64,000 bases of DNA from Mauremys mutica (Eukaryota > Chordata > Testudines > Geoemydidae), in the NCBI RefSeq assembly GCF_020497125.1, contig NC_059082.1, forward strand, positions 23,334,965-23,398,964. The letters are read 5' to 3'. Made by a program: the position numbers and the translations under genes. Below, in pieces: positions 10,122 to 21,320 of this stretch. Within the stretch, counting starts at the first letter, position 1. Every line of letters starts with the position of its first letter. A model generated the notes under the pieces. The model was not told the DNA's origin. It was given only the letters and a program-made list of their open reading frames with translations, and did no database searches.

Positions 10122-10342
10122 AGGGTAAGTCCATTAATGGCTATTAGCCAGGATGGGTAAGGAATGGTGTCCCTAGCCTCTGTTTGTCAGAGGGTGGAGA
10201 TGGATGGCAGGAGAGAGATCACTTGATCATTGCCTGTTAGGTTTACTCCCTCTGGGGCACTTGGCATTGGCCATTGTCGGTAGACAGGATACTGGGCTGG
10301 ATGGACCTTTGGTTTGACCCAGTATGGCTGTTCTTATATTCT
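10122..10342 (+). mobile_element. CR1 LINE 3' end
   Basis: The block from ggctattagccaggatggg through ctctggggcacttggc, gacaggatactgggctgg and gacccagtatggctgttctt is the standard non-coding CR1 3' region of turtles. It is 5'-truncated, as is usual for CR1. The same tail type also occurs in CR1-dependent SINEs, but no tRNA head is seen here. Confidence 0.88.
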
Positions 10343-11050
10343 AACCTAAATGAACCCAAAGTTATGGAGACAGATATGAGTCAAGGAAGCCAGCAGAGTA
10401 TCAGAAACCTGGAAAAATCTCTGACTGGATGGGCTCAGGCGTTTTGTCACAAGCTGAGGTGGTTCAAAAAGTTTTGGATTTTTTTTAAGCAGAATTTTTT
10501 TATTGTTTCTTTAAACAATCAAACAGCAAGCAGCAGATATTTGGCCACACACTTCTGAAACCCCAAACCATATTCAGGTTATGGCAGACTAATTTCAGCT
10601 TTTCAATTAAAAAAAACACAACAAATTTTGAAGGAAAGCAGACGTTGTCCGTGATTTTTTTCTGCTTTTTAAAACCCCCTAGTTTTCGATCCAGAAACGG
10701 TTTTGATGGCACATATTTGTCCAACCCTTTTAATGAGTTTTAGTGCCTTTTAGCACTAGCTGATGCTGAGAACCAGTGATACCTTGTAAAGAAGTTTTCT
10801 CAAAACTGGATTTGTGCCGAGATGCAGAAGGTTTATTTTTCCCAGGGCTGCCCATGGGCGGGGGGAGCAAGTGGGGCAATTTGTGCTGGGCCCCACGAGA
10901 ATATAGTATTGTAATTTTTTTTATGGAAGGGGCCCCAGGCCCGCTGAATCCTCTGGTCAGCCCTGCTCACAGCCAATGTGGGGTGTGTGCCCTGCTTCCT
11001 AACAGTCTGCCTGGAGGTTGGTACTCATGCTCTTGTGTCACTGCAAGCAC

Positions 11051-14000
11051 TTTACAGGGTACTTCACACTAAACTTTGGGCATGTACAAGTACACCAATT
11101 ATCCACTTCCTCCAGGGACAGTTAGTTCTAGTTCAGAATTTTAAACAACTTGCCCTTGCCAAGAACTGTACACACTTGCTGTCCCAAGCCCTCCGCTGTG
11201 TGCATTGACTGCAGCTGATCTTACCAGAAGACATGTATTGATATCTAAGGGCAGAATTTGGACCATTGTGATTAACAGGAATATCTTAAATAGGAGAAAA
11301 AAGCTTATTTTATGTTACATTTAACAGTTTTATTCCATCATTAGTAGATATTGTATGATGCTTTTAAGAATGGAGAGGATGCCAAACCCAAATTGTTATA
11401 TATAAGCTTGTTTATTCATTCTTTTAAATTATGACTTAGTATATTTAGTCAGTTTGTTTTATTTCAGGCATTTATTTAAGTGGTTTTCATTGTATTGACA
11501 TTTTATAATGCCCTCCTAATATTCTTATTATTGATTTTAATACTGCAATGGTATTATTCATGGTGACACCTATTGGAAAGCAAGCTTCAATTATATCAAT
11601 AGATGCTATTATTATAACATTGATAACATTAATATTTGATAGTGGCATAAAATATGATGCATAGGCAATTAACTCATTAATGTAGATATCATTAACCAAA
11701 AATGTCAGAGTTGTTTTAATGATTTTTTTTATTTGTTGTCTATTAAAAAGTTCCCTAACCACTGACTCAGTAAGTTTTGCATTTTAAAATATTGAACATG
11801 TACAAAACTTTTCCAGTAAACTAAATAAGCTTCTTCCCTCTTTAAAATAATAAAAGATGGGCTTTTATGGCTCAAAAGCTACTATCAATCCTAAATATAA
11901 CACTAGTAATAGGTACAGTACATGAAACTCCATAATATAATATTCCAAAAGAGGAGATTTACCAAAACATAACAATGCCTTTTTGCTTGTTGCTTAGCAA
12001 CCAGCATTGATCTAGCAAAAAGTCACGTGACTTAGGAATTGCTAGTGGCAATATAACTCCATCATTTTTCTTTTTCACACTAAACTGATGAAGGTTCTAT
12101 CAGAACAGCTATTAATTGTTTCTTTCTTCTCTCTCCAGCTGCTTAATTACATAGAAGAAACATTTCTATTGCTGTTAGTAATATGAAGGGGAGGCATGTA
12201 AGGCTGAAAAAAATAACAGGCTTATTCGAATACTTTTAGATACAAAGGAGCCACTGTAGCAACACAGAACTATGATTTTATTCATAATTTACCATTGTTG
12301 ATCCTGCCATCCCAAAACAACACACACAATTTAATCTTTTTATAGCAACAGAGTGACTGTTTTTACCACATCTGCAGTGATGTACAATTTGCAATAATCT
12401 TTTAAAAACCACAGGCTAAGAATACTTCTTGTTTTGATAATGTGGAATACACCAACAAACTGGTCATGTTTGTATCACTTCAAAACATTAGCATTTGCAG
12501 TTGTTGATTGAAAACACTTTGATCTTATATAACATTTATAGAAAATGTTTATGATCTTTTAAAATCCTCTTGTCAACCTGGAATCACACAGCCTCTTCCA
12601 TTACCTTGTTCTTGTCCTTAATGGTGACCTGTAGTGAACTCTGCACTCTCTACTTTCATATGATCAACATCCTCCCTTTGTTAAAAGCAGCTGATCAAAA
12701 ACGATCATTGTGCTCATAGTGTTTCCCTCTATTGCTTCTCAAAATCTTTTACAGGAATTACAAAAAGCACAGGGAATGGATAATGGCATTGTCATTTAAC
12801 CACATAATTTGTTATTGTAATATGCTTGATTCCTTAAGAACATGCATTCTAGTAATCAGACACTTGGCCACTAAGCCAGTGGCTGTCTAAAAAAATAGTG
12901 CATTCAGGAGGAGTAAAATATGCATCAAATAAACACCTAATTTGTCTCTTTGCATCATTTCCTCCAAAATGAACACTCTGGTTAAGCTCGGATGACATTT
13001 GTCCTTTTAAGAAGTGAAGAAATGTTACCCAAATGGAGTGTGTATCCAGTTTCACCTTCTCTCTGTATCATATTCAGATCTGGTAGACAGGATTTGATGC
13101 TGTTTCCCATAATGCCTTCATGGCTTTTTCTGTAAAAGCCTAACAAGGACACAGCATCAGAGACTCTTTAGTGGCTAATACCTGACCCCTCTCTCTCACA
13201 TTACAGCTCCAAGTGACCATTTTCATGCCAAAAGGTCACCAACATCCCCATCCCTATGGAACCAATGTGCATCAACCTTCTAACCTTTGCCACTGAGAGA
13301 TGATAGCTATTTGGGCTGCAATCCCTTCATTACAGATGGTCCGTATTTTATATTTAGCATGGTAGGTCAAATTTAGGAAAGCAATTTCTCTTAAAGCTAA
13401 GAGTTCCAATAATCCAAGATCTTCTATTGGCTTATGGGTGAGTAGACAGTAATGGGTTTATGGGAAGCTCTAGATTTTCTTCACCGGGGGAGGGGATTAT
13501 TCTTGTCAATCTAAATTTTTAGAATGGGTGGCTACCATTGTTTATTATTCAATGAGCTCTTATTAGATTGTATCCAAGCACACTGCAGCAAGCAGAGTGT
13601 CCTCATAAGCAGGCTTACAGGCTGAATCAATATCTCAAGGCATTTACAATCTTCTTGAAAAAGATTAAACAATGCTATATATTTTTGTTTTACCTTTAAA
13701 GCACGTAGGTAATTGTGCAATTTTGTCAGTGACAAAAACATTCATCCACTTTCATTATTAATAACAATGTCTATAATGCACTAATAAAACAGTTGGCTTT
13801 TTAATATAAAGATCACCTTTGGTGGAAATATTCTAACATTTCATGACAGCATGCTAAGGAGCTTAGCAAGTGCAGCAATATTCTGAAAACAAACAATCAA
13901 ACATCAGTATGTTTGCTAAAATAAATGTGAATATATTTCCATTGAAAGGGGAGATTTTTTTTTCATTTAAAAGTTTTTAAAGTGGAACATACATAATATG

Positions 14001-14986
14001 TCAATGTTTTCAGGATCAGGGCCATATCTGCTTAACTTTATGCACTGAGGTCCCAAATCAGCAAAAACATTTAAGCAAAAACTTAAATCCAATCCTGCTC
14101 AGCATGACTTTTAAGCATATACTTAATTTGATGGTACATGGGAGAACCACACGCAACAGCTGAGTGCAAGGTAATAATTTATTTGGTAGAAAACATCCAT
14201 TACAGTGGTGGAGGTTTCTAGCTCCTGAATGCCATATTCTGAAAACCAACACAATGTACTGCGTATCCCTACCAAAATATAACCCAACAGTCAGACTGTT
14301 TGGAAGCTGTTTGTGAATAAACAACTCAAATCCTATTTGCGGTCATGCTATCTGTTGTTTGAAAATATTCAGGGAGCAGTCATTAAAATGTTTGTGAATG
14401 GTAGATTTGTATGTGAATGTAATGTTTTCTATTTGTCATTTGTTATCTTCCTGTTAAAACCGTTCAGTTATCCAATCAGGGAGCAGAAACAATACCATGA
14501 GGTTAATCATACAACAGGAATAACCTACAGCACTGTCTTACTATTGACTTCTGGCTGCCATTCAAAGTGTTATTGACCTTAATCCATAAACGCCATGAGT
14601 CTACCCAGCATTTTGGAGTGAGCCTTCCAGCCTAGGTCAACAAACTCAGGCTAGCAGGGCTCCTGCTAGTGCTATAAAAATAGCTGTATAGACAGGTCTT
14701 TGAAGTTGTGGCATTTGCTTGGACTATGTTGTGGCATTTGCTTGGACTCTGGGTGTGGGTGTATGTGTGTGTGTGATTTTTGTAATTTCGTTAATGAGGT
14801 TACTTACCTTTACTCCCTTTTGGATCCTTGCTGCAGCATCACAACTGCCAAAAGTAGGGACAACTCATCATTTTCAGGAACTAAATGTATTTCTCCCACA
14901 CCACTGGAGCCCCGACTACTGGGGCTGACATCACAGGCACACTAACAATGAACTGCAGCAGCATGTAAATTACACTTCCACCTCAC
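11051..14986. other. AT-rich, mostly unique non-coding DNA
   Basis: No coding exon, RNA gene or well-preserved transposon is recognised. 11290-12000 is very AT-rich. A 23-bp unit is tandemly duplicated at 14705-14727 and 14728-14750 with one difference. Parts of 14300-14580 weakly resemble 33930-34200 (shared atccaatcaggga/aaggaacagaa words), and 14540-14590 resembles 22597-22650, suggesting old repeats. Two palindromic protein-binding sites at 11989-12030 are listed separately. Confidence 0.55.
11989..12030. promoter_or_regulatory. Candidate regulatory patch: RFX X-box plus TCACGTGA E-box
   Basis: GTTGCTTAGCAAC at 11989-12001 is a 13-bp palindromic match to the X-box bound by RFX factors (GTTGCY-N-N-RGCAAC type). 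Twenty-one bases on, TCACGTGA (12023-12030) is a perfect 8-bp palindromic E-box of the kind bound by USF/TFE/MITF proteins. No gene or repeat is nearby, so if it acts it would be a distal element. Function is inference. Confidence 0.4.
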
Positions 14987-14989
14987 TTA

Positions 14990-15258
14990 GGCCTTGTTTA
15001 CACACCAAAGTTCTATACCACAGTCTAGCTAAAACGGTACAACCCCCACCAGTGTGGATGCAGTTATATGGGTACAAAGGAGTTTTCTACCAGGATAGCT
15101 ATTCTCAGTTGGGAAGGGAAATAAGATATACCAGCACAAGGCACTTTTGTACTGATATTACCATACTAGGGGATGTACTGGCATAACTATACAGGTAAAA
15201 CATCACGGCCCTAACCAGTATAGTTATACTGGTACAAAAACTGTATATAAGACCAGGC
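14990..15258. mobile_element. PIF/Harbinger-like MITE, TSD TTA
   Basis: The left end ggccttgtttacacac and right end gtatataagaccaggc are imperfect inverted repeats of the ggtctacac type. TTA flanks both sides (14987-14989, 15259-15261), the 3-bp duplication expected for Harbinger-like transposition. It is diverged and contains no coding sequence. Confidence 0.75.
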
Positions 15259-16022
15259 TTATATACCCCAGGTGACTATTTTTCCTTCATCTAAATAAGC
15301 ATGTCTACTTTTACACAACTATTGAATAAAGCAATATTAAATAGGCTAATTAAGAGCCCATGACTGGTGAAAAGTGGCCTTCAGATAAATGAGAGTCAGG
15401 CCCATTGAGTAGCACGTCACAGTATAAAGCCAACACCATTGGCTCTTTCATTATAATACTAAGCCTTGTACGTTCTCTTTTCTAAATCCAAACATATTGT
15501 AATTTTGATAACATTTTTGTACAACATTTCTATAAACTAAAGCAAAATACAGCAGAGTATGATATTGCCTTCGGGTACTTTGTTATCCAGGGAATTAGGA
15601 GGTTTCTTTAAATACAATAGGAGTCCATGGTAGAATGACCTTGAGGGTCCTTTTCTTGCAACTCAATACTTCAAATAAATGACAAGGAGCCAGTGCACAG
15701 GGCAGTAAAATAATCCAAACCTAGCAATCATTTCCAACAATCGGGCCTGATACTTATACCATGTTGGTGTCTGTTCTGTCATTGACACTCAGGGGATTTG
15801 TGTGGCTAGCTCCCCATGACACAGATACATGCTAAGTTTGGAGCCTCACTTGTAACTACAGCCAGGACTCCACTTTCAGGAACTGCTGTTTATCCTTGCT
15901 TTCATATGCACAGCGGCACCTTTTTCAAGTCACGCAGTGATGTATACGTAGGCATTTGAGAGTAGAGTTCAAAAACTGCACAGCACCAATCCCAGGAGAA
16001 GTTTATAGCTGGCTCATTCTTA

Positions 16023-16207
16023 GGCCGGGTCTACACCAAGAAGTTAGGTTAACCCAGCTACACCGCTGGAAAAATTCTTCCATCGACCTAGCTACTGTCT
16101 CTTGTGGAGGTGGATTACCTACGCCAGCGGGAGAACCTCTCCTGTCAGCATAAATGGTATCTATACTAAAGTGCTGCAGCTAAAGCATTTCCCGTGGAGA
16201 CAAGCCC
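16023..16207. mobile_element. PIF/Harbinger-like MITE, TSD TTA
   Basis: The left end ggccgggtctacacc and right end gtggagacaagccc are inverted repeats. TTA is duplicated at 16020-16022 and 16208-16210. The interior shares the ggtggattacctacg block with the MITE at 5732-5989, so the two belong to one family. Confidence 0.82.
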
Positions 16208-16369
16208 TTAGGATTTTTAGTCCTGTAATTTTCAGAGAGTATCTCTTCATTTTTAGCCTGTGTTGTGTCCCCACCCAAATGAAAGATAACGAGAGAGTTA
16301 AGAATTGAATATTTAATGCATTGTAAGTGTAACTGATGAATTAAGATTGTATTGATATAATACTTAGAT

Positions 16370-16455
16370 AGTAAACATTGTGGGCCAGGGACCACCAGTT
16401 TGTGCTGCCCCTAGCACAATGCTGTCCTGGTCTGCAACTAATAATATAATAAAGA
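16370..16455 (+). mobile_element. Old LINE (L2/CR1-clade) 3' tail
   Basis: The block ggccagggaccacc...cctagcacaatg...ctaataatataataaag has the layout of a short non-coding LINE tail ending in an AT-rich simple repeat. Related tails occur at 34878-35010, 43475-43590 (minus), 59955-60030 and 22050-22140. Confidence 0.55.
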
Positions 16456-17595
16456 TGATTATGCTTTGATCATGTTATTTTTATGTATACTAAAATGATG
16501 TATTAAAATGGAAAACATTTACAATATGCTCACAAACCAAATCCCCTTGCAGTTTGCTCTATAATGTATCATAATTCTAAGTGGTTAATATTAAAATGAT
16601 ACCTTATGAAGGCGGGTGTGGACAGGAGCAATTTGTTTATACAATTGTGTTTTGCTAGAGAGTAAATTAAGTTATGGGATATTTGTCAAAATTGAATTAT
16701 CGTAGTGCAAGCTAACAATTTCCCAAAGACATTGTGACATGAGCACAAAGCAGCCTATGTCAGTCAAAGTGAATCTCTTGATGTCTTTTCAACTGAGGAG
16801 CTGATGCAATTGAATTATTTATCAAAATGATTAGACAAAAGCATTTCTCAGAAAGTTGAAAGTCACCAGCCAATGGTGACAAGCCTAAAAATGTATTTAT
16901 ATGGTTGGAGGAAGAGCGGGGTAGAGGGGAACAAAACAAAACTACAGGCACCTTCTGCACATCTAAACTTAAAATGGCAAAAAGTAACTTCCCTAGATTA
17001 AAACATACTCATGTCCTTAATGTTTCAGAGGAACAGACATACCTTCAGCAGGTTAACTTACAGTGTTGATTTTATTAGCCCCCTAACCTACACTCCCAGA
17101 CTTTAACTACAATCTAGACTTTGGTCCTTAGATCTTCCTGTACCCTAATCATATCTAAAAGGGTTGCAGCCAAGTGCTGCACATTATCTCCATAGCAACA
17201 CTAAAATGCCCTTTCCATGAAACAAGGGGCTAATTCCTCCCGAGCTTCAGTTTGGAGTTGGAAGCCAAATCAAGAAGAAGTTCAGCTTCAGGAGGGTGAT
17301 GGAAGAAGTGATAGGATTAAGCTAGGACACAATGGATAGTTTAATAAAGGTGGGAGTGCGGAGCTAAAATTCTCTTTCTGGAGGCTACCTGAACAACTAA
17401 GGGATGAGACTTGGAAATGAACAAAGCATAATGAAAGGGATGAAAAAGAACGAACAGGCACCTCAAAACATATCTCAGGGGTCTCTAAGCCTTGGCAGCA
17501 TCTGGTTAAGAAGGCGAAATAGGTTTCCATAAGGAATTCTTTTAAAAGTATTTTTCAGGTACCTGAATCTCTTCCTTACTCAGTACACTTATTTG
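16456..17595. other. AT-rich unique non-coding DNA
   Basis: I see no gene, RNA or recognisable transposon. The short frames present (66-80 codons) lack protein-like composition. Confidence 0.5.
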
Positions 17596-18352
17596 CCAGA
17601 GCTGGTTAAAATTGGTCTTTCTTGCTCTCTTATCCTGCAAAATGGTTTGGAAAAGATTTTAATACTTTTTATTCAATTTTTTTTGTGGAAAAAATTATTT
17701 TTCAACAAAAATTTTGAAATGACATTTTCCTCCCAAAATTGTTTTGAAATGTTCATTCTTTCATTTTGGTGGAGAAAAATCCCTCTGTCTCTTACTTTTT
17801 AATTTCCCCAGCCCCCTTTCTGCTCCTCCTCCCTGAAAAAGGAAGGGGAAGTAAGCAAGTGAGCTAACGTGGAGGGTGGGGGCAGAACGTTTTCTACATT
17901 TTTCTTTTTTACTATTTTAAAAAGAAGATGAAAGTGGATGGAACAACCACTCTCTTGGTTTTTTATATTCTTTCCCCTAGACAAAAAGTCAAAGTGTTAC
18001 TTTGTGTTAATTTCTCTCACTTAAACAGAAAGTTAAAAAGGAGATTAAAAAGTGCTACTTTCATTTTTAAGCGACAAAGCGACACATTTACTTTTAAGCA
18101 TTAGTGTTGAAAGCATAACATTTAAAAGTTAACGTGCCACTTTCTTTCTTTTTTTTTTTTTGCCTTTTTAAAAAACTTTCCTTCCCCGCCCAATTTTCTA
18201 GTGTAAAAAGGGGAGGGATGTTTTTAAAAACTAAAAAAGTGGACATTTCCCCACAATTTCAAAACAAAAAAAAATGAGAAAATTTTGATTTCAATGAAAC
18301 AATATTTATCAATGAAAAAAATGTTTGGTCAAAAATGTTTCAACCAGCTCTA
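17596..18352. mobile_element. AT-rich palindromic DNA element (MITE-like), long copy
   Basis: The left end cagagctggttaaaatt and right end aatgtttcaaccagctcta are inverted repeats. The interior carries many complementary attttgaaat/atttcaaaat runs and a T-rich centre. The ends match those of 40015-40332. No target-site duplication could be confirmed for this copy. Confidence 0.65.
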
Positions 18353-19333
18353 GTCAGAAAGCAGCTGGATCTCCCTGACTGGGGAATCCCCCAGTGTAGA
18401 GAAGCCCGCAGCTGATAGAGCTAATGTACTCAATTACTGTACCACTCCCTCTTCAGTTGCTTACATTGGGAGAGAGCCAAGGACAGAGAGTCAACACCTG
18501 GTCAGTATGTTGTCCTCTGGCAATCCCCAACCAGCAGACAGCTTCTTGGCGTCCATAGCCAGCCAACATAGATTAGAGCCGTCCTGATAGACTAATGTAT
18601 CCCCAATAAATAAAAGACTGACCCTCTTCTTCTATCATGAACAAAAGTGATTGAAGCCTTCACAGAATAACCCAACTATGTAGCTCAAAAGGTGCTTCCA
18701 ACTGCTCTCACACACAACTTCTAAGCCTCACCTTTCCTTCCCAGAGTATACTGACCTGTATTTCCAGTGGGTTTATTTTAAAGTGGCAGTCACTTTAGAG
18801 AAATACACCAGCAAGGCACAAAAACATCTCTGCTTAATTTCACCATGACTGACCTCTTTGGTGGCTTGAATGAGCCAAGACCAGAACAGAGAACCCAAGG
18901 GCCTTGAACACTGTATAGTGAGTGAGGGTCTGAGGGTACAAACAGGTGCTGAATTTTGGGAGGGAGTCAGAGGCCTGGTCTACACTACAAGTTTAGGTAG
19001 AATTTAGCAGCGTTAAATCGAATTAACCCTGCACCCGTCCACACAATGAAGCCATTTTTGTCGCTATAAAGGGCTTTAAAAACCGATTTCTGTACCCCTC
19101 CCTGATGAGGGGAGTAGCGCTGAAATCGACATTGCTGGTTCGAATTAGGGTTAGTGTGGCCGCAATTCGACAGTATTGGCCTCCGGGAGCTATCCCACAG
19201 TGCACCATTGTGACCACTCTGGACAGCAATCTGAACTCGGATGCACTGGCCAGGTAGACAGGAAAAGCCCTGAGAACTTTTGAATTTCATTTCCTGTTTG
19301 CCCAGTGCAGAGAGCTGATCAGCACAGGTGACC

Positions 19334-19892
19334 ATGCAGAGCTCATCAGCACAGGTGACCATGGAGTCCCAGAATCAAAAAAGAGCTCCAGCATGGACCG
19401 TATGGGATTGCTGTATGGGGAGATGAATCCATGCTATCAGAACTCTGTTCCAAAAGACGGAATGCCAAAACTTTTGAAAAAATCTCCAAGGCCATGATGG
19501 ACAGAAGCCACAATAGGGACTCAACACAGTGCCGTGTGAAACTTAAGGAGCTGAGACAAGCGTACCAGAAAGCCAAAGAATCAAATGGATGCTCCGGGAC
19601 AGAGCCGCAGACATGCCGCTTCTATGCTGAGCTGCAGGCAATTCTAAGGGGGGCCGCCACCACTCCCCCACCGCTGTCCGTGGACTCCAACGATGGGGTA
19701 CTCTCAGTCGCCATGCCTGAGGATTTTGCGGACGGGGAAGACGATGATGAGGAGAAGGAGGACGAGATAGAGGAGAGACACAGCACACTGTTCTCCCTGA
19801 CAGCCAGGATCTTTTTCTTACCCTGACTGAAATACCCTCCCAACCCTTCCAAGGAGGTATCCTGGACCATGAAGCCATAGAAGGGACCTCTG
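19334..19892 (+). pseudogene. Myb/SANT-like DNA-binding protein of Harbinger element, frameshifted exon 1
   Basis: In Harbinger elements this protein binds the element ends and brings the transposase to DNA. The first ATG is at 19334 and a second in-frame ATG at 19361. The frame reads to ...RAPAWT near 19402, where a small deletion shifts it. It resumes as AVWGDES near 19414 and continues through the conserved helices: KRRNAKTFEKISKAM, then QCRVKLKELRQAYQKAKES, then CRFYAELQAIL. An acidic stretch (EDDDEEKEDEIEE) follows, and a second frameshift lies near 19790. The corrected third frame reads LTEIPSQP and reaches a clear splice donor, g|gtgagt at 19892/19893. No downstream exon is found. The longest intact piece is 131 codons from 19431. 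It is certainly a dead copy and unlikely to be a host gene. Confidence 0.88.
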
Positions 19893-20298
19893 GTGAGTGT
19901 ACCTTTGTAGATATAAAACATGGTTTATAAGCAAGCATTTTTTTAATGATTAATTTGCCCTGAGGACTTGGGATACATTTGTGGTCAGTACAGCTACTGG
20001 AAAAGTCTGTTAATATGTCTGGGGTTGGAGTGGAAATCTTCCAGGGACATCTCCATGAAGCTCTCCTAGAGGTACTCTAAAAGCCTTTGCAGAAAGTTTC
20101 TGGGGAGAGCAGCCTTATTCCATCCTCCATGGTAGGACACTTTACCACGCCATGCTAGTAGCAAGTACTCTGGTATCATTGCATGACAAAGCCTGGCAGC
20201 GTATGGTCCCGGTGTTTGCTGGCATTCAAGCAACATCCATTCTTTATCTCCTCAGGAGAGTGATATCGTTCATGGTAACCTGGTTGAAATACGGGAAT

Positions 20299-20526
20299 CT
20301 AATTAAGGGGACATTCATAGGTGGCCATTCCTGCTGGGCTGTTTGCTTGTGGCTGCCCCATTAACACCATGATGTCCACATTGCTGGGGCATGCTCTTTG
20401 AGAGAAGTCTGTGTCCATGTCCTCATCACTCTCATCACCACCCTGCCGTCGCCTACTTGCCTGGTTTTTCAGCTTCTGGTTCTGCATAAACTGCACGATA
20501 ATGCGTGAGGTATTTACAATGCTCAT
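20299..20526 (-). pseudogene. Harbinger transposase N-terminal stub (DDE core lost)
   Basis: On the minus strand an ATG at 20526 opens a frame whose first ~61 residues (20344-20526) look like the lysine/arginine-rich then acidic N-terminus of reptile Harbinger transposases: QNQKLKNQASRRRQ followed by GGDESDEDMDTDFSQ and DIMVLMGQ. After GQPQA the match stops and 14 unrelated residues lead to a stop. The catalytic DDE domain, which should occupy about the next 300 residues, is missing, consistent with an internal deletion ending near 20343. It converges with the Myb/SANT remnant, as expected for this superfamily. Identification is from memory of the family. Confidence 0.78.
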
Positions 20527-21234
20527 AACTGCTGCGGTGAGCTTGCTGTGCTATGGCGTCTGCATGGAAAAAAGGCGCGAAACGATTGTCTGCAGTTGCT
20601 CGCATGGAGGGAGGGGCGACTGACGACTGTAGCTATCCCACAGTTCCCGCAGTCTCCGCCAACCATTTGAATTCTGGGTTGAGCTCCCAATGCCTAATGG
20701 GTCAAAAACATTGTTGTGGGTGGTTCTGGGTAAATGTTGTCAGGGCCCCCCCATCCATGAAAGCAATGGGAAAAAATCGTTTCTTGCCTTTTTTCACTGT
20801 CACCGTATGTCTACTGGATGCTGCTGGCAGACGCGGTACTGCAGGTCTACACAGAAGCATCCCCTTGCCTTTCCTTGCAGACGGCAGACGGTACAGTATG
20901 ACTGGTAGCCGTCATCGTCGTCCCGTGGGTACTCCTGGCCGGCCTCGGTGAGGTCGGTCGGGGCACCTGGACAAAAATGGGAATGACTTCAGGTCATTCT
21001 CTCTTTAAGTTTTGTGTAATGGAGATTCAGTCCTGCCTGGAATATCATGCCAGCTGGAGGCTTCTGCCTCAGGCTGCTCTCCCAGTCGGCAGCATCATGC
21101 TTGCAGAGGCAATAAAGTCAGTGTTGTTTCAAATTAATGCATTCTTTATTACTTCATCACCCAAATGGGGGGATAACTGCCAAGGTAGCCCGGGAGAGGT
21201 GAGGGAGGAGAGAAGCAATGGGTGGGGTTGTTGC

Positions 21235-21320
21235 AGGGGCACCCCCTAGAATGGCATGCAGCTCATCATTTCTGCGGGATGTCTGGGGCTCTGACCCGGA
21301 GCAGCCGTTTGCATCTGTGG
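21235..21320 (-). pseudogene. Second Myb/SANT fragment, opposite orientation
   Basis: Read on the minus strand, sequence around 21245-21310 gives a frame resembling SGSEPQT...DELHAILGGA, the part of the Myb/SANT protein corresponding to about 19595-19655 in the first copy (SGTEPQTCRFYAELQAILRGA). It lacks the rest of the domain. Its opposite orientation shows the right half of the element derives from a second, inverted Harbinger copy or deletion derivative. Confidence 0.65.

Larger units (their letters stand above)
8660..10965. mobile_element. hAT-type composite insertion, perfect 8-bp TSD ctcacagc
   Basis: The left end cagggccgcccagagg is identical to that of the 6845-7511 element. The right end cctctggtcagccctg is its inverted counterpart with two changes. 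The flanks are an exact 8-bp duplication, ctcacagc at 8652-8659 and 10966-10973. An additional left-type end, cagggctgcccatggg, lies inside at 10843, so 10843-10965 alone resembles a short MITE of the family; its left flank (atttttcc) does not match ctcacagc. The ~2.2 kb in between holds a GC-rich block related to 7240-7360, a G-rich tract (about 9050-9390), a hAT MITE (9684-9901) and a CR1 tail (10122-10342). No transposase gene was found. Confidence 0.85.
6240..11050 (+). repeat. Unclassified ~1-kb repeat, copy 2, split by two hAT insertions
   Basis: Three blocks, 6240-6638, 8167-8659 and 10966-about 11050, align in order to 1-1045. The first break follows ...aaggaactggatc, resuming after the insertion at actggatctctatg. 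The second interrupts ...agaactcacagc, resuming at ctcacagccaatgtgg, where copy 1 is continuous (aactcacaaccaatttggg). Copy 1 therefore serves as the empty-site reference for both insertions. Copy 2 also has an extra ~50-bp tract with aaataaat near 8350, absent from copy 1. Confidence 0.75.

Noticed and set aside
18985..19362. 125-codon minus-strand frame at the Harbinger left end
   Set aside because: It is antisense to the subterminal region and Myb/SANT leader and has no match to either element protein.
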